From Tieghemostelium lacteum (Eukaryota; Evosea; Eumycetozoa; Dictyosteliales; Raperosteliaceae), in assembly GCA_001606155.1 (NCBI GenBank), contig LODT01000004.1, forward strand, positions 62,001-126,000: 64,000 nt of DNA. Reading direction: 5' to 3'. The notes under the pieces are model-generated. The model had not been told where the DNA came from, made no database searches, and saw only the letters and a program-made list of their open reading frames with translations. How positions within the stretch are numbered: the stretch's first letter is position 1; every line of letters starts with the position of its first letter. Below, piece by piece: positions 1-11,700 of this stretch. The translations under genes were made by a program, and so were the position numbers.

Positions 1-2320
1 TGCAATTAAATTATATGCATTATGGTAATTACCTTTTCTCAACTCCACGTAGATCTTTATCATATTGAATTTATGAGTAATGTTAATGTTTAAATTGGTC
101 AAATTATTAATAAACTGAATGGTTTTATCTGCATTTTCAAAATCATTCTTTAATAGATAGGCTATTGCTAAATTTATATAAAATACTCTATTGAATCAAG
201 TTAGTGTTGTAAAAAACTATAATGTTTATACAAAGTACTTACTCTTTAAAATCATTTTGTACAATATTGTTATTTTGTTGAATAGAGTCAATAAAAGTAG
301 GAGAAAGGAAATCTATTGCTTGAGTTGGTAGATTTAACATTATACAAGCTTCAGCAGCATACATGTGAGCATAATATTTAAATTTGGCAAAGTCAATTGG
401 TTGTGTTTTTGAAGTTGTTTTACAATCATTCAATTCCAAATCCTCTTTTTCCAATGTGGAACATAATGCCAGAAGTTGTCTAGTAACTGTAATAGTAATA
501 ACAGGATTCCATGTACACAATGATATATAAGCTTGTGATACCAATATTGAAAACATAAGTTCATTTGGATTATTTTGATACAAGTCGGTTGGTGTACCAT
601 TACTACTACTATTATTTGTATTCATATTATTGTTTGTAGAGGTGGTACTGTTAATAGTATTATTAATATCATTATTTAATTGTTGTAATTGATTTTGTTG
701 ATCTTTAGATTTCTTTAGAGAATGTAAAACTTTAGATTGAAGATAATTTGCATTTCTAAGACATTTGGCTGCAAATTCTAGAGATAGAGTACCAAGTTTA
801 GATAAATCATCAGTTTCATCTAAACCAGAGTCCTCCATTAACTGTAAACCTTGATGTTTTGAAGAAGTCGTTGGTAGGATAAATCTAGCAGTACCTGTAG
901 TTGGGTCACTTATATACTTAATTTGTTGATCAGATTGTGTATCTTGTTCTGATTTTAGTTTTGACAAATGGGTCAGTATGCAACATTCAGCCAGCCTCAA
1001 CCATATCAATGGTGATGAATACCAATGTAAACATGATTCCTGTAGACATGAAAATGCCAAATCTGGTTTACCAACTACCATTAATACCATTGCAATATTA
1101 TAAAATAGCTCTGTCTTTTTATCAACATTTTTAAATTGCTGCTGCGATTGCTGTTGTTGCTGGTTTTGATTTTCACAATCAAATGCCTTTGAAAAGTAGA
1201 ATAGTGAAGATGAAAATTTATCTAGATTGAAATGTAGTGATCCAAGGTTATTGTAATAGAATTGTGGTGTTATTTCTTCAAAATGTAAATCTATACCAAA
1301 TGATAAAGGTTTGGTTGTACTATTATTATTATTTTCATTATTATTATTGATAAGAGTTGATTTATTAAGATATTCGATAGTTTTATGATATTTAGTTGAT
1401 GAATAGTGGTTGTAATAGTTTGATTTTAATAGATAACAAGAGGGTAAAAGTGAGTGATTTATAGTGAGAGCTGTATCTATAGCATTTTTAATTTCGAACT
1501 TTGCTAGATGATAACTGTTTTCTGACAATAGATATAATTTTGATTTATAGAAATGAATCATAAATCTAAATTCTAATGGTGTCATTAATGTGTTGTTATT
1601 GTTGTTATTATTATTGCTGGTTTCATTATTAGTGTTACTATTTGACTCTTTTATATAGTATAAATGGGGAAATGTTTTCTCTAGATAGAAAAGAACACTA
1701 GTTGCTTTATCATAATATTGACTTGTCAAACAGACATTAATCAATAGAAAACATATTCTAATGGCTAAATAGTCATCTAGGAATAGTAGATTTTGATATA
1801 GTATATCTAAATTTGCATAACATGTCCCATATTGTTTAATTAAATACAATACAACAGACTGATTATACAGTATCAATGCTTGATCATTATCAATCTCTAC
1901 TATTGTTGTGTTTAATGGTAATAATGAATCAGATTGAATATTAGGTCCAATTGTTGAATTTGTTGATGGTGATAAAGGTGTATCTACCTTTTGGTTGGGT
2001 GTTTGTGTTGTTGTTGTACTATTAGATGTTGGTGATGATGTACTTGAACTTTCTTTTTCTTTTACACTATTACTACTATTGTTACTATCTACAGATGTAA
2101 CAGATTTATAGATTGTAGATAGATCATCTAGTAATTTGGAAGGATTACTACGATTGTTTTTGTAGAATTCAGATATTGAAAGATTCATTAATACCTCATA
2201 ATTGGTAGAATTGGTTTTTGTTTTTAAATCTTGAAATAACTCTGTTGATTTTTCGTATTCTTTCTTTTGAAAGTGATTTATAGCTGTATTGGCGATACTT
2301 TGTAACTCTTCATTATTCAT
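1..2320 (-). CDS. cnot10: CCR4-NOT complex subunit 10 (CNOT10), 3' end outside window
   Basis: TPR-repeat subunit of the CCR4-NOT mRNA deadenylation complex. The long exon (2320 down to 243) encodes helical TPR-like stretches broken by Asn/Gln/Ser/Thr tracts; the segment around NNLGSLHFNLDKFSSSLFYF and the following block on a cysteine-rich helix (CLQESCLHW) fit the CNOT10 core. A GTAAGT donor follows 243 and an AG acceptor lies at 189-188. Exon 2 (187 to 1) continues in frame with FYINLAIAYLLKNDFENA, matching the family's C-terminal TPR. The gene runs off the left edge. I chose the ATG at 2320 (MNNEEL) because A-rich sequence precedes it; an in-frame extension to 2407 is hydrophobic and unlike the family. 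Family assignment is firm; the start is likely. Confidence 0.85.
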
Positions 2321-2827
2321 TTTTACAAATAGTTTGAAAAAAAAATATGGGGTAAAAATTAAAAAATTTTGATTCAATACACTATCTATCGAATTCAACA
2401 ACCCCACCCACCATTAACATTGTGATAAACTTTAATTTTGTATATTATCTAGATAAAAATATTTATTGTTATAAAGTACATTGTTTAAATAGATTTACCA
2501 CATTAAACTTGTTCTAATACAGCAGTATATAAGAAGAATGGGGGAGTGTAGGCAGGTGTTTTTGTACAAGTAAACTAATGATATCACACAAAGCAAATAA
2601 ACCAATAATTACTGTTGTTGGTATGAATTCACCTGATTTAAAGTGGATTTAGTGGGAGATAATTTTTTAAATTGTTGAATTTACTATCATGTGAAAGTAT
2701 TTTACATGAATATTGTTTAGAGGTGAAAGTAGAACGAATGATATAATAAAATATCCCACTAACTACTACCACCACTAATTTAAATAGAAACTCTGAATTG
2801 TTGTAAGAAATTTAAATTTCAAAAACC
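2321..2827. other. Intergenic region, divergent promoters
   Basis: About 500 bases between the start of CNOT10 and the promoter of the HssA/B-like gene. It is A+T-rich with some C/G-bearing patches around 2535-2570 and 2755-2775. I see no ORF, tRNA or repeat. It probably carries the promoters of both flanking, divergently transcribed genes. Confidence 0.5.
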
Positions 2828-2858
2828 TATAAAAGGATAATGATTTTAATTTTTTTAG
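2828..2858 (+). promoter_or_regulatory. Putative core promoter of the HssA/B-like gene
   Basis: A TATAAAAG box at 2828-2835 is followed about 20 bases later by an oligo-T run near 2850-2857. TATA box plus T-run initiator is the usual dictyostelid core-promoter arrangement. The start codon follows at 2904. Confidence 0.4.
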
Positions 2859-2903
2859 ATATCAAATCAATTAACTTTAATTTAATAAATAACAAATCTA
2901 AAA

Positions 2904-3133
2904 ATGTCAATCCTTGGTAATTATTAGATTCTTTATTTATAATATTTTCCTAAATTCTAATTAAATATTTTAATATAGCTGCCTTATCATCAATTAAAAT
3001 CTCAACCTCTTCATTTTCAAAACAACAAACTCAAAATATTACTCCAAATACCACTCAATTACAAGGTATGAATCAAAATGCTCTATTGTGCTTAACAACT
3101 CGTGGTCTCTTAAACCTAGATCTAAATCTCTAA
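2904..3133 (+). CDS. HssA/B-like small protein, 55 aa
   Basis: Exon 1 is only 13 nt (2904-2916), followed by a 62-nt intron (2917-2978, GTAATT...TATAG) and exon 2 at 2979-3133. The spliced product starts MSILAALSSIKISTSSFSKQ, is rich in Ser/Thr/Gln, and ends in a hydrophobic Leu/Asn tail (GLLNLDLNL). A tiny protein with an N-terminal M-(T/S)-(I/L)-hydrophobic-Ser block and an intron just after the start codon is typical of the hssA/B (2C/7E) prespore/prestalk-linked micro-gene families of Dictyostelium. It lacks the Gly/Cys-rich centre of classical HssA, so it may belong to a related small family. Function is unknown. Single-exon gene finders will miss it. Confidence 0.55.
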
Positions 3134-3490
3134 ACAAACAAAAAGTACTAAAAAAACAACTACAATTCAATTCTACAAAATAAAATGAATTTAATCTATT
3201 TATTTTAAAATTTCAAAAAAATATCACACTGCCTAATGTTTATTTGAAAATTATCTTCATATGTATGAAATTGAAATTTCAAATTTAAATATTTATATGT
3301 ATATAAAGTAATTTTTTAAAAATTTGATTTACTTATAAAAATTTGGATATTTCAGATTAAATTTTAATTTTTCTTTTTCCACCTATGATTTCTTTTTAAC
3401 ATCTTAATAAAACGAAGATTTTCTTTTATAAAATTGAACAGTTTTTTTATAACCCCTTTTTTTTTTTAAAATTGACGTGTATCAATAACA
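3134..3490. other. A+T-rich intergenic region
   Basis: About 360 bases of very A+T-rich sequence downstream of the micro-gene and upstream of the FAD oxidoreductase. A T-run at about 3461-3468 sits just before the ATG at 3491 and may mark its transcription start. Nothing else seen. Confidence 0.5.
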
Positions 3491-4660
3491 ATGCTAAGTT
3501 ACTGGGAAACACAATCACTGTTAAATTACGATTATATTATCATTGGTAGTGGTATAGTTGGATTATCTACTGCTATATCATTAAAAGAAGAAAATGACAA
3601 ACATAGAGTTGTAGTGATGGAGAGAGACATCTTACCAACTGGTGCTAGTACAAAGAATGCTGGTTTTGCATGTATTGGATCACTAACTGAGATACTAGAT
3701 GACATTAAGACAATGGGAAAAGAGACTTCAGTTGAATTGGTAAAGACTAGATTACAGGGGCTAAAGTTACTTCGTGAGAGACTTGGTGATGCTAATATAG
3801 GCTATAAAGAGAATGGTAGTTATGAAGTGATATCAGATAGAGAAATACATGCTCTTGATCATTTGAAAGAGGTTAATGATCTTCTTAGACCTATTTTCAA
3901 TGGAAAAGATGCATTTACACTGTGTCCACATGAACTACTGAACCAAACAGGATTCAATGAAAACTATGTTCGACATCTCATTCAAAATAATTTTGAAGGT
4001 GAAATTAACACTGGAAAGATGATGTCAAGTCTTATATCGCATGCTAATAGAATGGGTGTTGAGATTCTCTCCAATTGCAAGGTTGAGAAATTTGAGGATT
4101 TAGGTGGAGAAAAAGGTGCACAGGTATCGGTATTCAATCAGACTCTTGGACATGATGTAACATTTCGTTGTAAGAAGTTGGCAATTTGTACCAACGCATT
4201 CACAGGTTCACTTATACCCAATATCGATGTGATACCAGGACGTGGACAAGTTGTGGTAACTGAACCCATCCCAAATCTAAAATTCAAAGGAATCTATCAT
4301 TTTGATGAGGGATACTACTATTTCCGTGTCATTGACGATCGTATTCTTTTTGGTGGTGGTAGAAACCTGGATTTTGAAAAAGAAAAAACCTCACAATTTC
4401 AATTCAATCAAAAGATTCAAGATAAGTTACTCTATTATCTCAGTAACTTGATTTTGGGTGTCAAACAAGAAGATATTAAAATTGCTCAAAGATGGGTAGG
4501 TATAATGGCATTTGGTAAAGACAAGAAACCAATCATTGAATACCATTCCCCTAATATCGTATTAGGTGTCAGAATGGGTGGTATGGGTGTTGCTATAGGT
4601 TCGCTAGTAGGTCAAAAAGTAGCTTCATTATGTTTAATAAATAATCGTCCTTCTCTATAG
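3491..4660 (+). CDS. FAD-dependent oxidoreductase (DAO family), bacterial type
   Basis: A 389-aa single-exon flavoenzyme. The N-terminal Rossmann motif GSGIVG (residues 19-24) binds the ADP part of FAD. The block TGASTKNAGFACIGS (about 50-64) is a second flavin-contact segment, and the C-terminal GVRMGGMGVAIGS closes the FAD site, as in the D-amino-acid-oxidase / L-2-hydroxyglutarate dehydrogenase clan. Substrate cannot be read from the sequence. The start MLSYWE and the NAGFAC.GS segment resemble, from memory, a family common in Bacteroidetes rather than eukaryotic L2HGDH. There is no intron, although most neighbours have them, and no obvious mitochondrial presequence. I infer possible horizontal acquisition from bacteria. 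Oxidoreductase is certain; the exact role is not. Confidence 0.8.
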   Translation: MLSYWETQSLLNYDYIIIGSGIVGLSTAISLKEENDKHRVVVMERDILPTGASTKNAGFACIGSLTEILDDIKTMGKETSVELVKTRLQGLKLLRERLGDANIGYKENGSYEVISDREIHALDHLKEVNDLLRPIFNGKDAFTLCPHELLNQTGFNENYVRHLIQNNFEGEINTGKMMSSLISHANRMGVEILSNCKVEKFEDLGGEKGAQVSVFNQTLGHDVTFRCKKLAICTNAFTGSLIPNIDVIPGRGQVVVTEPIPNLKFKGIYHFDEGYYYFRVIDDRILFGGGRNLDFEKEKTSQFQFNQKIQDKLLYYLSNLILGVKQEDIKIAQRWVGIMAFGKDKKPIIEYHSPNIVLGVRMGGMGVAIGSLVGQKVASLCLINNRPSL

Positions 4661-4822
4661 AAGATCAAGAGGATTATCTATTCTGTATATATTTATATTT
4701 AAAATAATTCCATCCTTTTCTTTGAATTTTTTTTTTTTAATTATTAATTAACTATCCTGTATAAATTATAATGGTATCACTGGTTTATTATTAATAGAGG
4801 GGTGTATTATATATATATATTT

Positions 4823-5480
4823 TTAATGTTTAGCAACACCTTCAAATGCTTTGATGATTGGTAATTCTTCAAAGTTATGTTCTGGGACTGGTAAATTGAT
4901 TAAAAATTCCAATGACTCTTCACCTGCAGAGATTTCATATTTATCCAAAACTTCGTTTTCTTGTTCTGGAGTTAAGTTATATCTGTTATATTAGTGGTGG
5001 TAATTGTGATCATGTTAGTCTTACAAATAGAATAGAGAAGGAAGGGGGAAGTATGATGATACTTACTTCTCAATGACATTTTTGTTATATTTGATAACAG
5101 AAACGTGTAAAAGTGGGTCATCGAGGAGAGCATCACTTAAACCAGTTTCTTTGGATAATTGTGTTGGTGGGAGTTCAGAATAGAATTTATCAAATTCTGG
5201 TGAACCAACTAAAATGTTATTTGATCTCAAGTATTCAACTCTTTGTTGTCTGTCAGTTGGGAATAAAAACTTTTGGAAAAATCCTCTTCTACAATATTGA
5301 ATAATGATCATTATATATTAATTTCTGTTATTATTCCTTTTTTTCATCTATGCCATTCAAATATTCCAAAATCTAAAATTTTGAATGTATAGATCCTATT
5401 CCACAAATTTCTTACCTGGTATAGTTGAGGGATTGGCTTGAGGCTACCAATTTAGTTAATGATTGTAATCCTTTGAACAT
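4823..5480 (-). CDS. Small protein with mitochondrial-type N-terminus, 148 aa, unrecognised
   Basis: Three exons: 5480-5416, 5288-5067 and 4982-4823, with GTAAG donors and AG acceptors that keep frame at each junction. The N-terminus MFKGLQSLTKLVASSQSLNY has Lys residues spaced among hydrophobic and hydroxyl residues and no acidic residue for about 40 positions, typical of a mitochondrial presequence. The rest is soluble and acidic toward the end (YNLTPEQENEVLDKYEI...). No transmembrane segment and no family I recognise. It could be an accessory subunit of a respiratory or mitoribosomal complex, but that is inference from the presequence only. Confidence in the gene model is good because all splices are in phase. 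Confidence 0.65.
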
Positions 5481-5870
5481 TTTAATTTATCTGATTATCT
5501 CTGTCTCTATGAAAAAAAAATCAAAAAAAAAAAAAAATTTTCCACACCACTAATCTCGTACTTCTGTGTAATTTATTTAAAACATTTCAGTGTTTTATCT
5601 CAACATCTTAAAGTAAACCCTATCTGTTTTAAAAATAAGTTAACATTCATAATCTAGATTTCAATTAATATTTTACAAAAATATGTTACATATGGTTTAT
5701 AAACTTTATAATAAAAATAAAAGTTTTTACCATTAAAAAGGGATTGTTATAAAAAGAGATTAAAATAAAGAAAAGCAGATATTAATGATTTTTGTTTTAT
5801 ATATATAAAGTTTATTGATCACAATGTTTCCAAAATTTTATTTTCAAAACTAGATTATTTAAGACCCATT
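5481..5870. other. Intergenic region between the 148-aa gene start and rpl7 end
   Basis: About 390 bases, A+T-rich, with A-runs near 5511-5536 that would be T-runs in the promoter of the minus-strand gene at 4823-5480, and the rpl7 3' flank at the right. No ORF or RNA gene seen. Confidence 0.5.
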
Positions 5871-6944
5871 CTAGTTCATTTTTCTGACTAAGGCATTGAT
5901 CAAATGTTCACGGTTACCACAGTCACCACCTTGGATAAAGTGAGTTTTCTTTTGGGTGAAACCTCCACGTGGACAAGAGAGTTTAAATGGCCAGAGAGCA
6001 TTGTTTACCTTTTGGAAGTGTGTACCACAGGTAAAGATTTCGTGGATAATATCTTCAACACAGATAATGTTGTATTTACCGAGTCTTTGTTCGATCATTT
6101 GGTTAGAGGTAATTGGGACTCTTTGACCATTGATTTTGAGGTTACCTCTTTTGTAAATGAGTTCTTTAATGGTTTTGAGATTTGGGAAACCATAGGCTAC
6201 GTATGGTTCGACCAATTTCAACATGTTGATGGTAGCTTTGTTTAATTTAACAAAAACACCATTGTTGAGTTGTAAGAGTCTTAACAATTGCATGACTTTT
6301 CTTGGTTTTGGTGAGACACCGTTGATACCTCTGATACGGATAACAAAGGCAACTTTAGCTTCAGGTGGAACGTAAAAAGTACCAGTGTTTTTGGCAATTC
6401 TATTTAAACGGATGGATTCACGTTCTCTTTGACGGTATTCAGCAACATATTTCTCAGCACGTTTGAAGTAGATTGACTTTAATCTGGAGTTTTTCTAATA
6501 TCCAAACATATTTATTATTAGAATTATTCTTCTTACTCATTTCCTATATTCCCCTCTAACTATACCTACGAGTTGTTGGGCTCTACCAAATTTAGCAGCA
6601 TCTACAGCCTTCTTTTGGGTGGTGGCTCTCTTTTTGAGGACTGATTCTGGGACTGGAGTGGTCTTAGCGGCACTATATATGTAAGTAAGTGTGATTTCTC
6701 TATCTATTTTCAGTCATCTCCAATTAAGACTTGGTTTTGACAGATAGTTGTCACCATTCAAATCGAAGCTATTCCCTAAATCCAAACAATAGTCAAAGAC
6801 GACTAGTTAAGAAGTGTAAAGGTATAATCTAATTCTTTTCGAAAGGATTGCTAATCTTCTTGAATTGTCCTCATCTATAAATGTGAATAATATATTACCT
6901 AATCTCTGTTATAAAGGACGATAATTCTACGCTTTAGTTGACAT
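5871..6944 (-). CDS. rpl7: 60S ribosomal protein L7 (uL30)
   Basis: Component of the large cytosolic ribosomal subunit. Model: exon 1 of only 14 nt (6944-6931, MSTKA), intron 1 6930-6673, exon 2 6672-6570, intron 2 6569-6495, exon 3 6494-5871. The product is 246 aa, the usual L7 length. The basic N-terminal extension ([15 protein letters not shown]) is followed by the uL30 core ([37 protein letters not shown]) and a conserved tail with [20 protein letters not shown]. Codon use is biased toward C-ending preferred codons, as expected for a highly expressed gene. Intron 1 is unusually long (258 nt) and less A+T-rich than other introns here. The exon 2 donor is placed at CTC|GTAGGT because it alone keeps frame. 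Confidence 0.93.
6673..6930 (-). ncRNA. Candidate intron-hosted small RNA in rpl7 intron 1
   Basis: This 258-nt intron is several times longer than most introns in the window and has richer base composition. On the minus strand it contains a strong hairpin (TAGTC / GACTA with a six-base loop), a preceding AATTC/GAATT stem followed by AGATTA (fits the H-box ANANNA), and downstream ACA and GATGA/CTGA triplets. Ribosomal-protein introns often host snoRNAs in other eukaryotes. I could not fit all boxes of either class convincingly, so this remains a candidate. Confidence 0.22.
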
Positions 6945-7379
6945 TGTGTGTGAATAATCTCGTAATCAAAAAACTGAAAAAGCCTCTCGACGAAAATATT
7001 TAGTCTCCTGCAAAAAAAAAATTTTGATTTTTTTGATTTAAATTTGATTTTTAACGTTTGATAATATCGATTTATATGATTGCCAAAACTTATAATATTA
7101 TTTAAATTATATTATTCAAACAATCTTTTATTTTATATAATATATTATTAATTCATATAATATTATAATTTTACTGCCAATTATGATTTATTTAAACCAT
7201 CGTTGTTATTATATATAAATACTAATTTAATTATATAATGTAATACTTATTCTTTGAATATTCACTAAATATTTTTTTTTTATTTAAAAATTTCATTTTG
7301 AGTTGTGATAACAAAAATTCATTAGTAATTACATTGTATTTCCGAAATAATTATTGATATATTTGTGAATTGAAAAAAA
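6945..7379. other. Divergent promoter region of rpl7 and elp5
   Basis: 435 bases between two head-to-head starts. It is very A+T-rich, with repeated TATAATATTA-like words (about 7090-7160 and 7196-7240) and T- or A-runs near each gene start. It is presumed to carry both promoters; no coding signal. Confidence 0.5.
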
Positions 7380-8675
7380 ATGTCAGCAGTAACATCTACA
7401 ACATCATTTACCAAAGTTTTTAGTAATAGTGAGAATAATGAAGGATTGATATTATTAGAGGATAGTTTAGAGTCACCAAGTAATAATCTATTGGGACATT
7501 TATATTCACAATGGTTACCCAGTAACAGTAAGCATCAAAAGAATATTTGGTTTCTAAATTTTAGTAATAACACTCAAAAGTACAAGAATCTATCAAAGAA
7601 ATATAATAATGCAAATTTTATAGTTATTGATTACTATTCTGATACATTTGGTTGGAATAGTAATAGATCTACAACAACTTCATTAGATGTTGTACCTTTG
7701 ATATTTAAAAGTGAGAGTATATCTACAAGTTCAAATTCAATTATACAAATGATTGAAAAAGTTTATAATACAGTGTCACCTAAACTAAAAGAGAAACCTA
7801 TACTTTTGATTGACAGTTTATCAACATTGGTATTAAAGAATGGCTTATCTGATACATGTAATCTCATTAGAACTTTGATTAATGTAAATTTTCAAAAACC
7901 AAAGCCAACAGAAAATGTAGATAACCAACAACAAACAGGTAAACAACATAGTTTGGGAGTAGAAAAGAATAGAGTAAAAACAGGTATTCAAGGTAGTTTA
8001 AGTACTACTAGTGGTAGAGGTAGTGGAAGATCATCATCATCATCAACAGGAAGCAATTCAAGAACATTTAATAATATATTTACAATTCTTCATAGTGATT
8101 TACATGAACAAGAACCAACTGTACAAAAACAATTACAATACATTTCATCAGTTTCCATTCAAGTTCAACCATTACCTCCAAAGTTAAAATATTCAGAGAC
8201 TCTACCACACCCTTACGAATCCTCTATAACATTGATTACCAAAAAGAAATCTGGTCGTGTTATTAGAACTGTAGAATACTATTACATTAATAGTCAAACT
8301 AAAACTGTACACTTTGATTCATCAGAATCACTACAAGAAAAACAACAAGAATCCACACCAGATCCAACTGCCGATCTATCTTTTAATCTTAAACTAACAA
8401 TGGAGGAAAAACAAGCCAAAGACTCTGTTATTCTACCTTATAAACATCAAGGTTTAGATCAACAAATCCTTACTAATAATGGTATGTTTAAAATCAATAT
8501 ATTCTTTACACAAATTCTAATTTTTATTGTCTTTATTTAATATACATTACAAAACAAAAAAACAAAAAAATTGTTATTTGGTGCACCACTTGTGTTATAT
8601 CTAGATTTAATAATTGAGGATCCAGATGAAGAGGACTATGATGACGAGGATCCAGACGAGGATTTAGATATCTAA
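7380..8675 (+). CDS. elp5: Elongator complex protein 5 (ELP5)
   Basis: Subunit of the Elp4-Elp5-Elp6 RecA-like ring of Elongator, needed for wobble-uridine modification of tRNA. Exon 1 is 7380-8481; the intron (8482-8604, GTATGT...CTAG) is followed by exon 2 at 8605-8675, giving 390 aa. The beta-strand KPILLIDSLSTLVLKNG fits the RecA-fold Walker-B-like strand of Elp5. The segment LSFNLKLTMEEKQAKDSVILPY is the family's conserved C-terminal stretch, and the last exon supplies the expected acidic tail (EDPDEEDYDDEDPDEDLDI). A Gly/Ser-rich insertion lies at about residues 205-225. Without the splice the protein would end in a false hydrophobic tail from intron translation. The neighbour USP7 converges on it with 84 bases between stops. 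Confidence 0.85.
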
Positions 8676-8759
8676 AAATAAAAAAATCCTTTAATATAAT
8701 AATATATTATTTTTTAATTATATTCTATTTTGTGTTGTTTTGGAAAAGTGAGAGGAGGG

Positions 8760-11700
8760 TTAACCTAAAATCTTAATTGCTCTTTGTTGAACACTCTTTG
8801 AGGTATTTGGATGATCTAGACCTATAAATGTATAACTTAAACTCCAATCAATATTTGGCATTTCAGAGTCCTCTTGTAGATAATCAATTTTATCACCCTT
8901 GATGATTGCCAATTTCCATCTAGAGAAATCCTTTTGGGAGATCATTGGTAGCTTTTGTTGTATTCTCTGACGGAACAAACTAACCTTTTCATGAGGTTTA
9001 AATATAATTACAAATGGTATACCATGATAATGATTAATGTTATGGTCTCTATTGAAATGTACAATCTGAATGAGTCTATCTGGACCAGATGTTGGTAGAC
9101 TAGCTTCCTCATCTGAGATGACTTCAGCTCTCAGTGATGAGTGTTCATAGATACTCAAAACTTGGTCATCCATTTTAAGTGCTTTTTCAATTCTATGATT
9201 TTTAATTTCCAATAATCTAATTTTCTTCATCAGTTGTGTGTTATCAGGTTGTGTAGTGGTAGTGTCATTTGAAACCATAGATTTACTATTAAAAATATCA
9301 GATGTTGTAATAAATTCTTGAATTATTTCTTTAACTTGACCAGACTTATTCACCCAAATGGATGAAAGTTGATTTTCACCGACCACAGGTCTGGTAAAGG
9401 AAATTTTGAAATTCTTTTTAAATTCACATTCCTTAACAGGAATATTCAAAATTTCAAAATACAATTGATCCGTTACCTTATTATTGGCAATCAACATGTC
9501 ATACAATGGTATATTGTCATTTGGTTTAATGGGTGTTATTGGAGTACTATCAAATCTGCTGTTGGAGTTGGACATTAATCTTATATATTCGGCATTGGCA
9601 GTAATGTGTTGTGCAATCTTGTTAGTAATCTCAGAGTACTTCATCAACTTGGACAATTGTAATTTAAATGGAGTGTGAATCTTTTGGTTTTCGTGATCCA
9701 CTTGTTTCAAAGTAACAATTATAGTATTGATGATATTGTGATAGTACTCCAGGAGGGTAGGTAAAGAATTTATAGGTTTTTTTAACAGTGGTACTTGTCT
9801 TTGGAAGACAATAATATCACCATTACCAATCTTAAAATGTGCAAATGTCTCATTCAGACGAATGGGATCAACTTTCATATGCACATGGGTAACCTCTTCA
9901 AATAGTAACAAGCTGCTATTCAAAGGTAAACCAGTCAACTGATTCAAAAATGGTACAATCGAACTGATTTTACTATTTACATCAATAACTCTACTACCAA
10001 CAAAACTCAATAGATTATTCTGAGCATCAAAATACTTGAAAAACAACACTGCATGATTCTCCTTTTCCTTTGTAATAGGAATAAACAATGCATTGTTATC
10101 CAATCCATTAGCATTACCACCCAATCCCCCACCACTCTGATTACTATTACCATTATTACTATTATTATTATTATTATTACCACTATTAAAAGGATTATTT
10201 GTTAAATTTGTTAACAAACCATTACTAGTCTGTTGCTGTTGAGATGTTAATCTAGGTAGATATGAAATCTCCAAATGAAATTTCCATTCACCTAATCTCT
10301 CTTTGATAAATTGTAGATTGGTATCATCAGATTCAGGGAAGATGTCAATACGAATAGTGTTATTTCTTCTCTTTGTCCAATTCCAGAGTCTCTGTCTTTC
10401 TTGTGGTATACCATAGATTGCTGTAATTTGTTTCTTTAGATGTCCTATAGTCATCGGATCAGCAGTCTTCTTTATCCACTTTATTGGGAACTTTTCAAAA
10501 TCCACCAAGTCAAAAGAATGGTGATTAAAAAAGTCTTCATCTCTGGTGATCTTTATAGGTATCAATTGTTCATTTTCTCTAATATCATCCTTATCAATCT
10601 TTTGTTTCAAATGTTCACTAATTTCCTCCGATTCAATAGGTTTGAGTAAATCACTGTACTCTTCAGATCTAAAATAGACTAACATGTAAGCATTGTTACT
10701 CTGTCTGGCACCACTAAGATCATTACCAAATGAACTGTCACTGACCACATCAAAATTTGATTTTGTAACTTCATCATCATCAAATTTCAACCATTCACCA
10801 TCTTTATTCTTTAGAAATACATAATAGTGACCATTGTGTAAGTCACCTGAATGCACTAGTACACCTTGTAGATTATAGGTATTATCAATCTCCTTATCTG
10901 CATCATCATCCAGGAACGGATTCAAATCCAGTACTTCAGGAAATGTGAATTTATCATTAATCTTTACATTTTCATCCTTATCATAATCATATTCAAATCT
11001 CTTTAGATGTAAATGTAGTACTGGTGGAAATGATAGAAACTTTACACCCTTATTTGCATTCTGTAATCCAAATCCTTCTGCAAAATATTGATTATTACCA
11101 TCAAGTCTCTCTACTTCTGTATATTTATCAAATGATTTTACTAAATCTTTACATCCTTTTACATTTAATGATAGATCTAGATTCCAAATAATCATCATTA
11201 ATATGAATTTATTTTAAACTAAACTATATTATATACATACCATAAAAGAATTCATCAGATTTTGATTCATAATCTACATTTTCACATTTTATAAAATTTT
11301 TGATTTTACCCCTAAATAGGTTATCTATAGTTCCTTCTGAAGAGGTACCTTTCATTTTATCATTAATCTTATCACATAGAACCCTATTTAATTCTTGAAC
11401 ATCATGTTGTATAAATATATCCATAGTATTCCAACCAAAACTAGTTGTAAGATCTTTTGTTGCAACAGCCTTATCTCCAAACTGTAATTTATAGAATATC
11501 TTTTGTAATGCCAATGATATACTTTTAGTTGACTCATCAGTTTGTGTTGGAATCTCATATACAGCCTATATATACAATAATTACCAAAAATATTAGAATT
11601 GATATATAAAAATGTAATTTAGGGTTTACATAAACTTACTTTTCTAAATGGTGAAATTAAATAGAGTGATTGTAATAGACTGTTCATGTAACATGTTGCA

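Noticed and set aside
937-1134. Plus-strand 65-codon frame inside CNOT10
   Set aside because: Antisense shadow of a well-supported coding exon.
5904-6245. 113-codon plus-strand frame opposite rpl7
   Set aside because: Antisense shadow; codon-biased rpl7 exon leaves the reverse frame open by chance.
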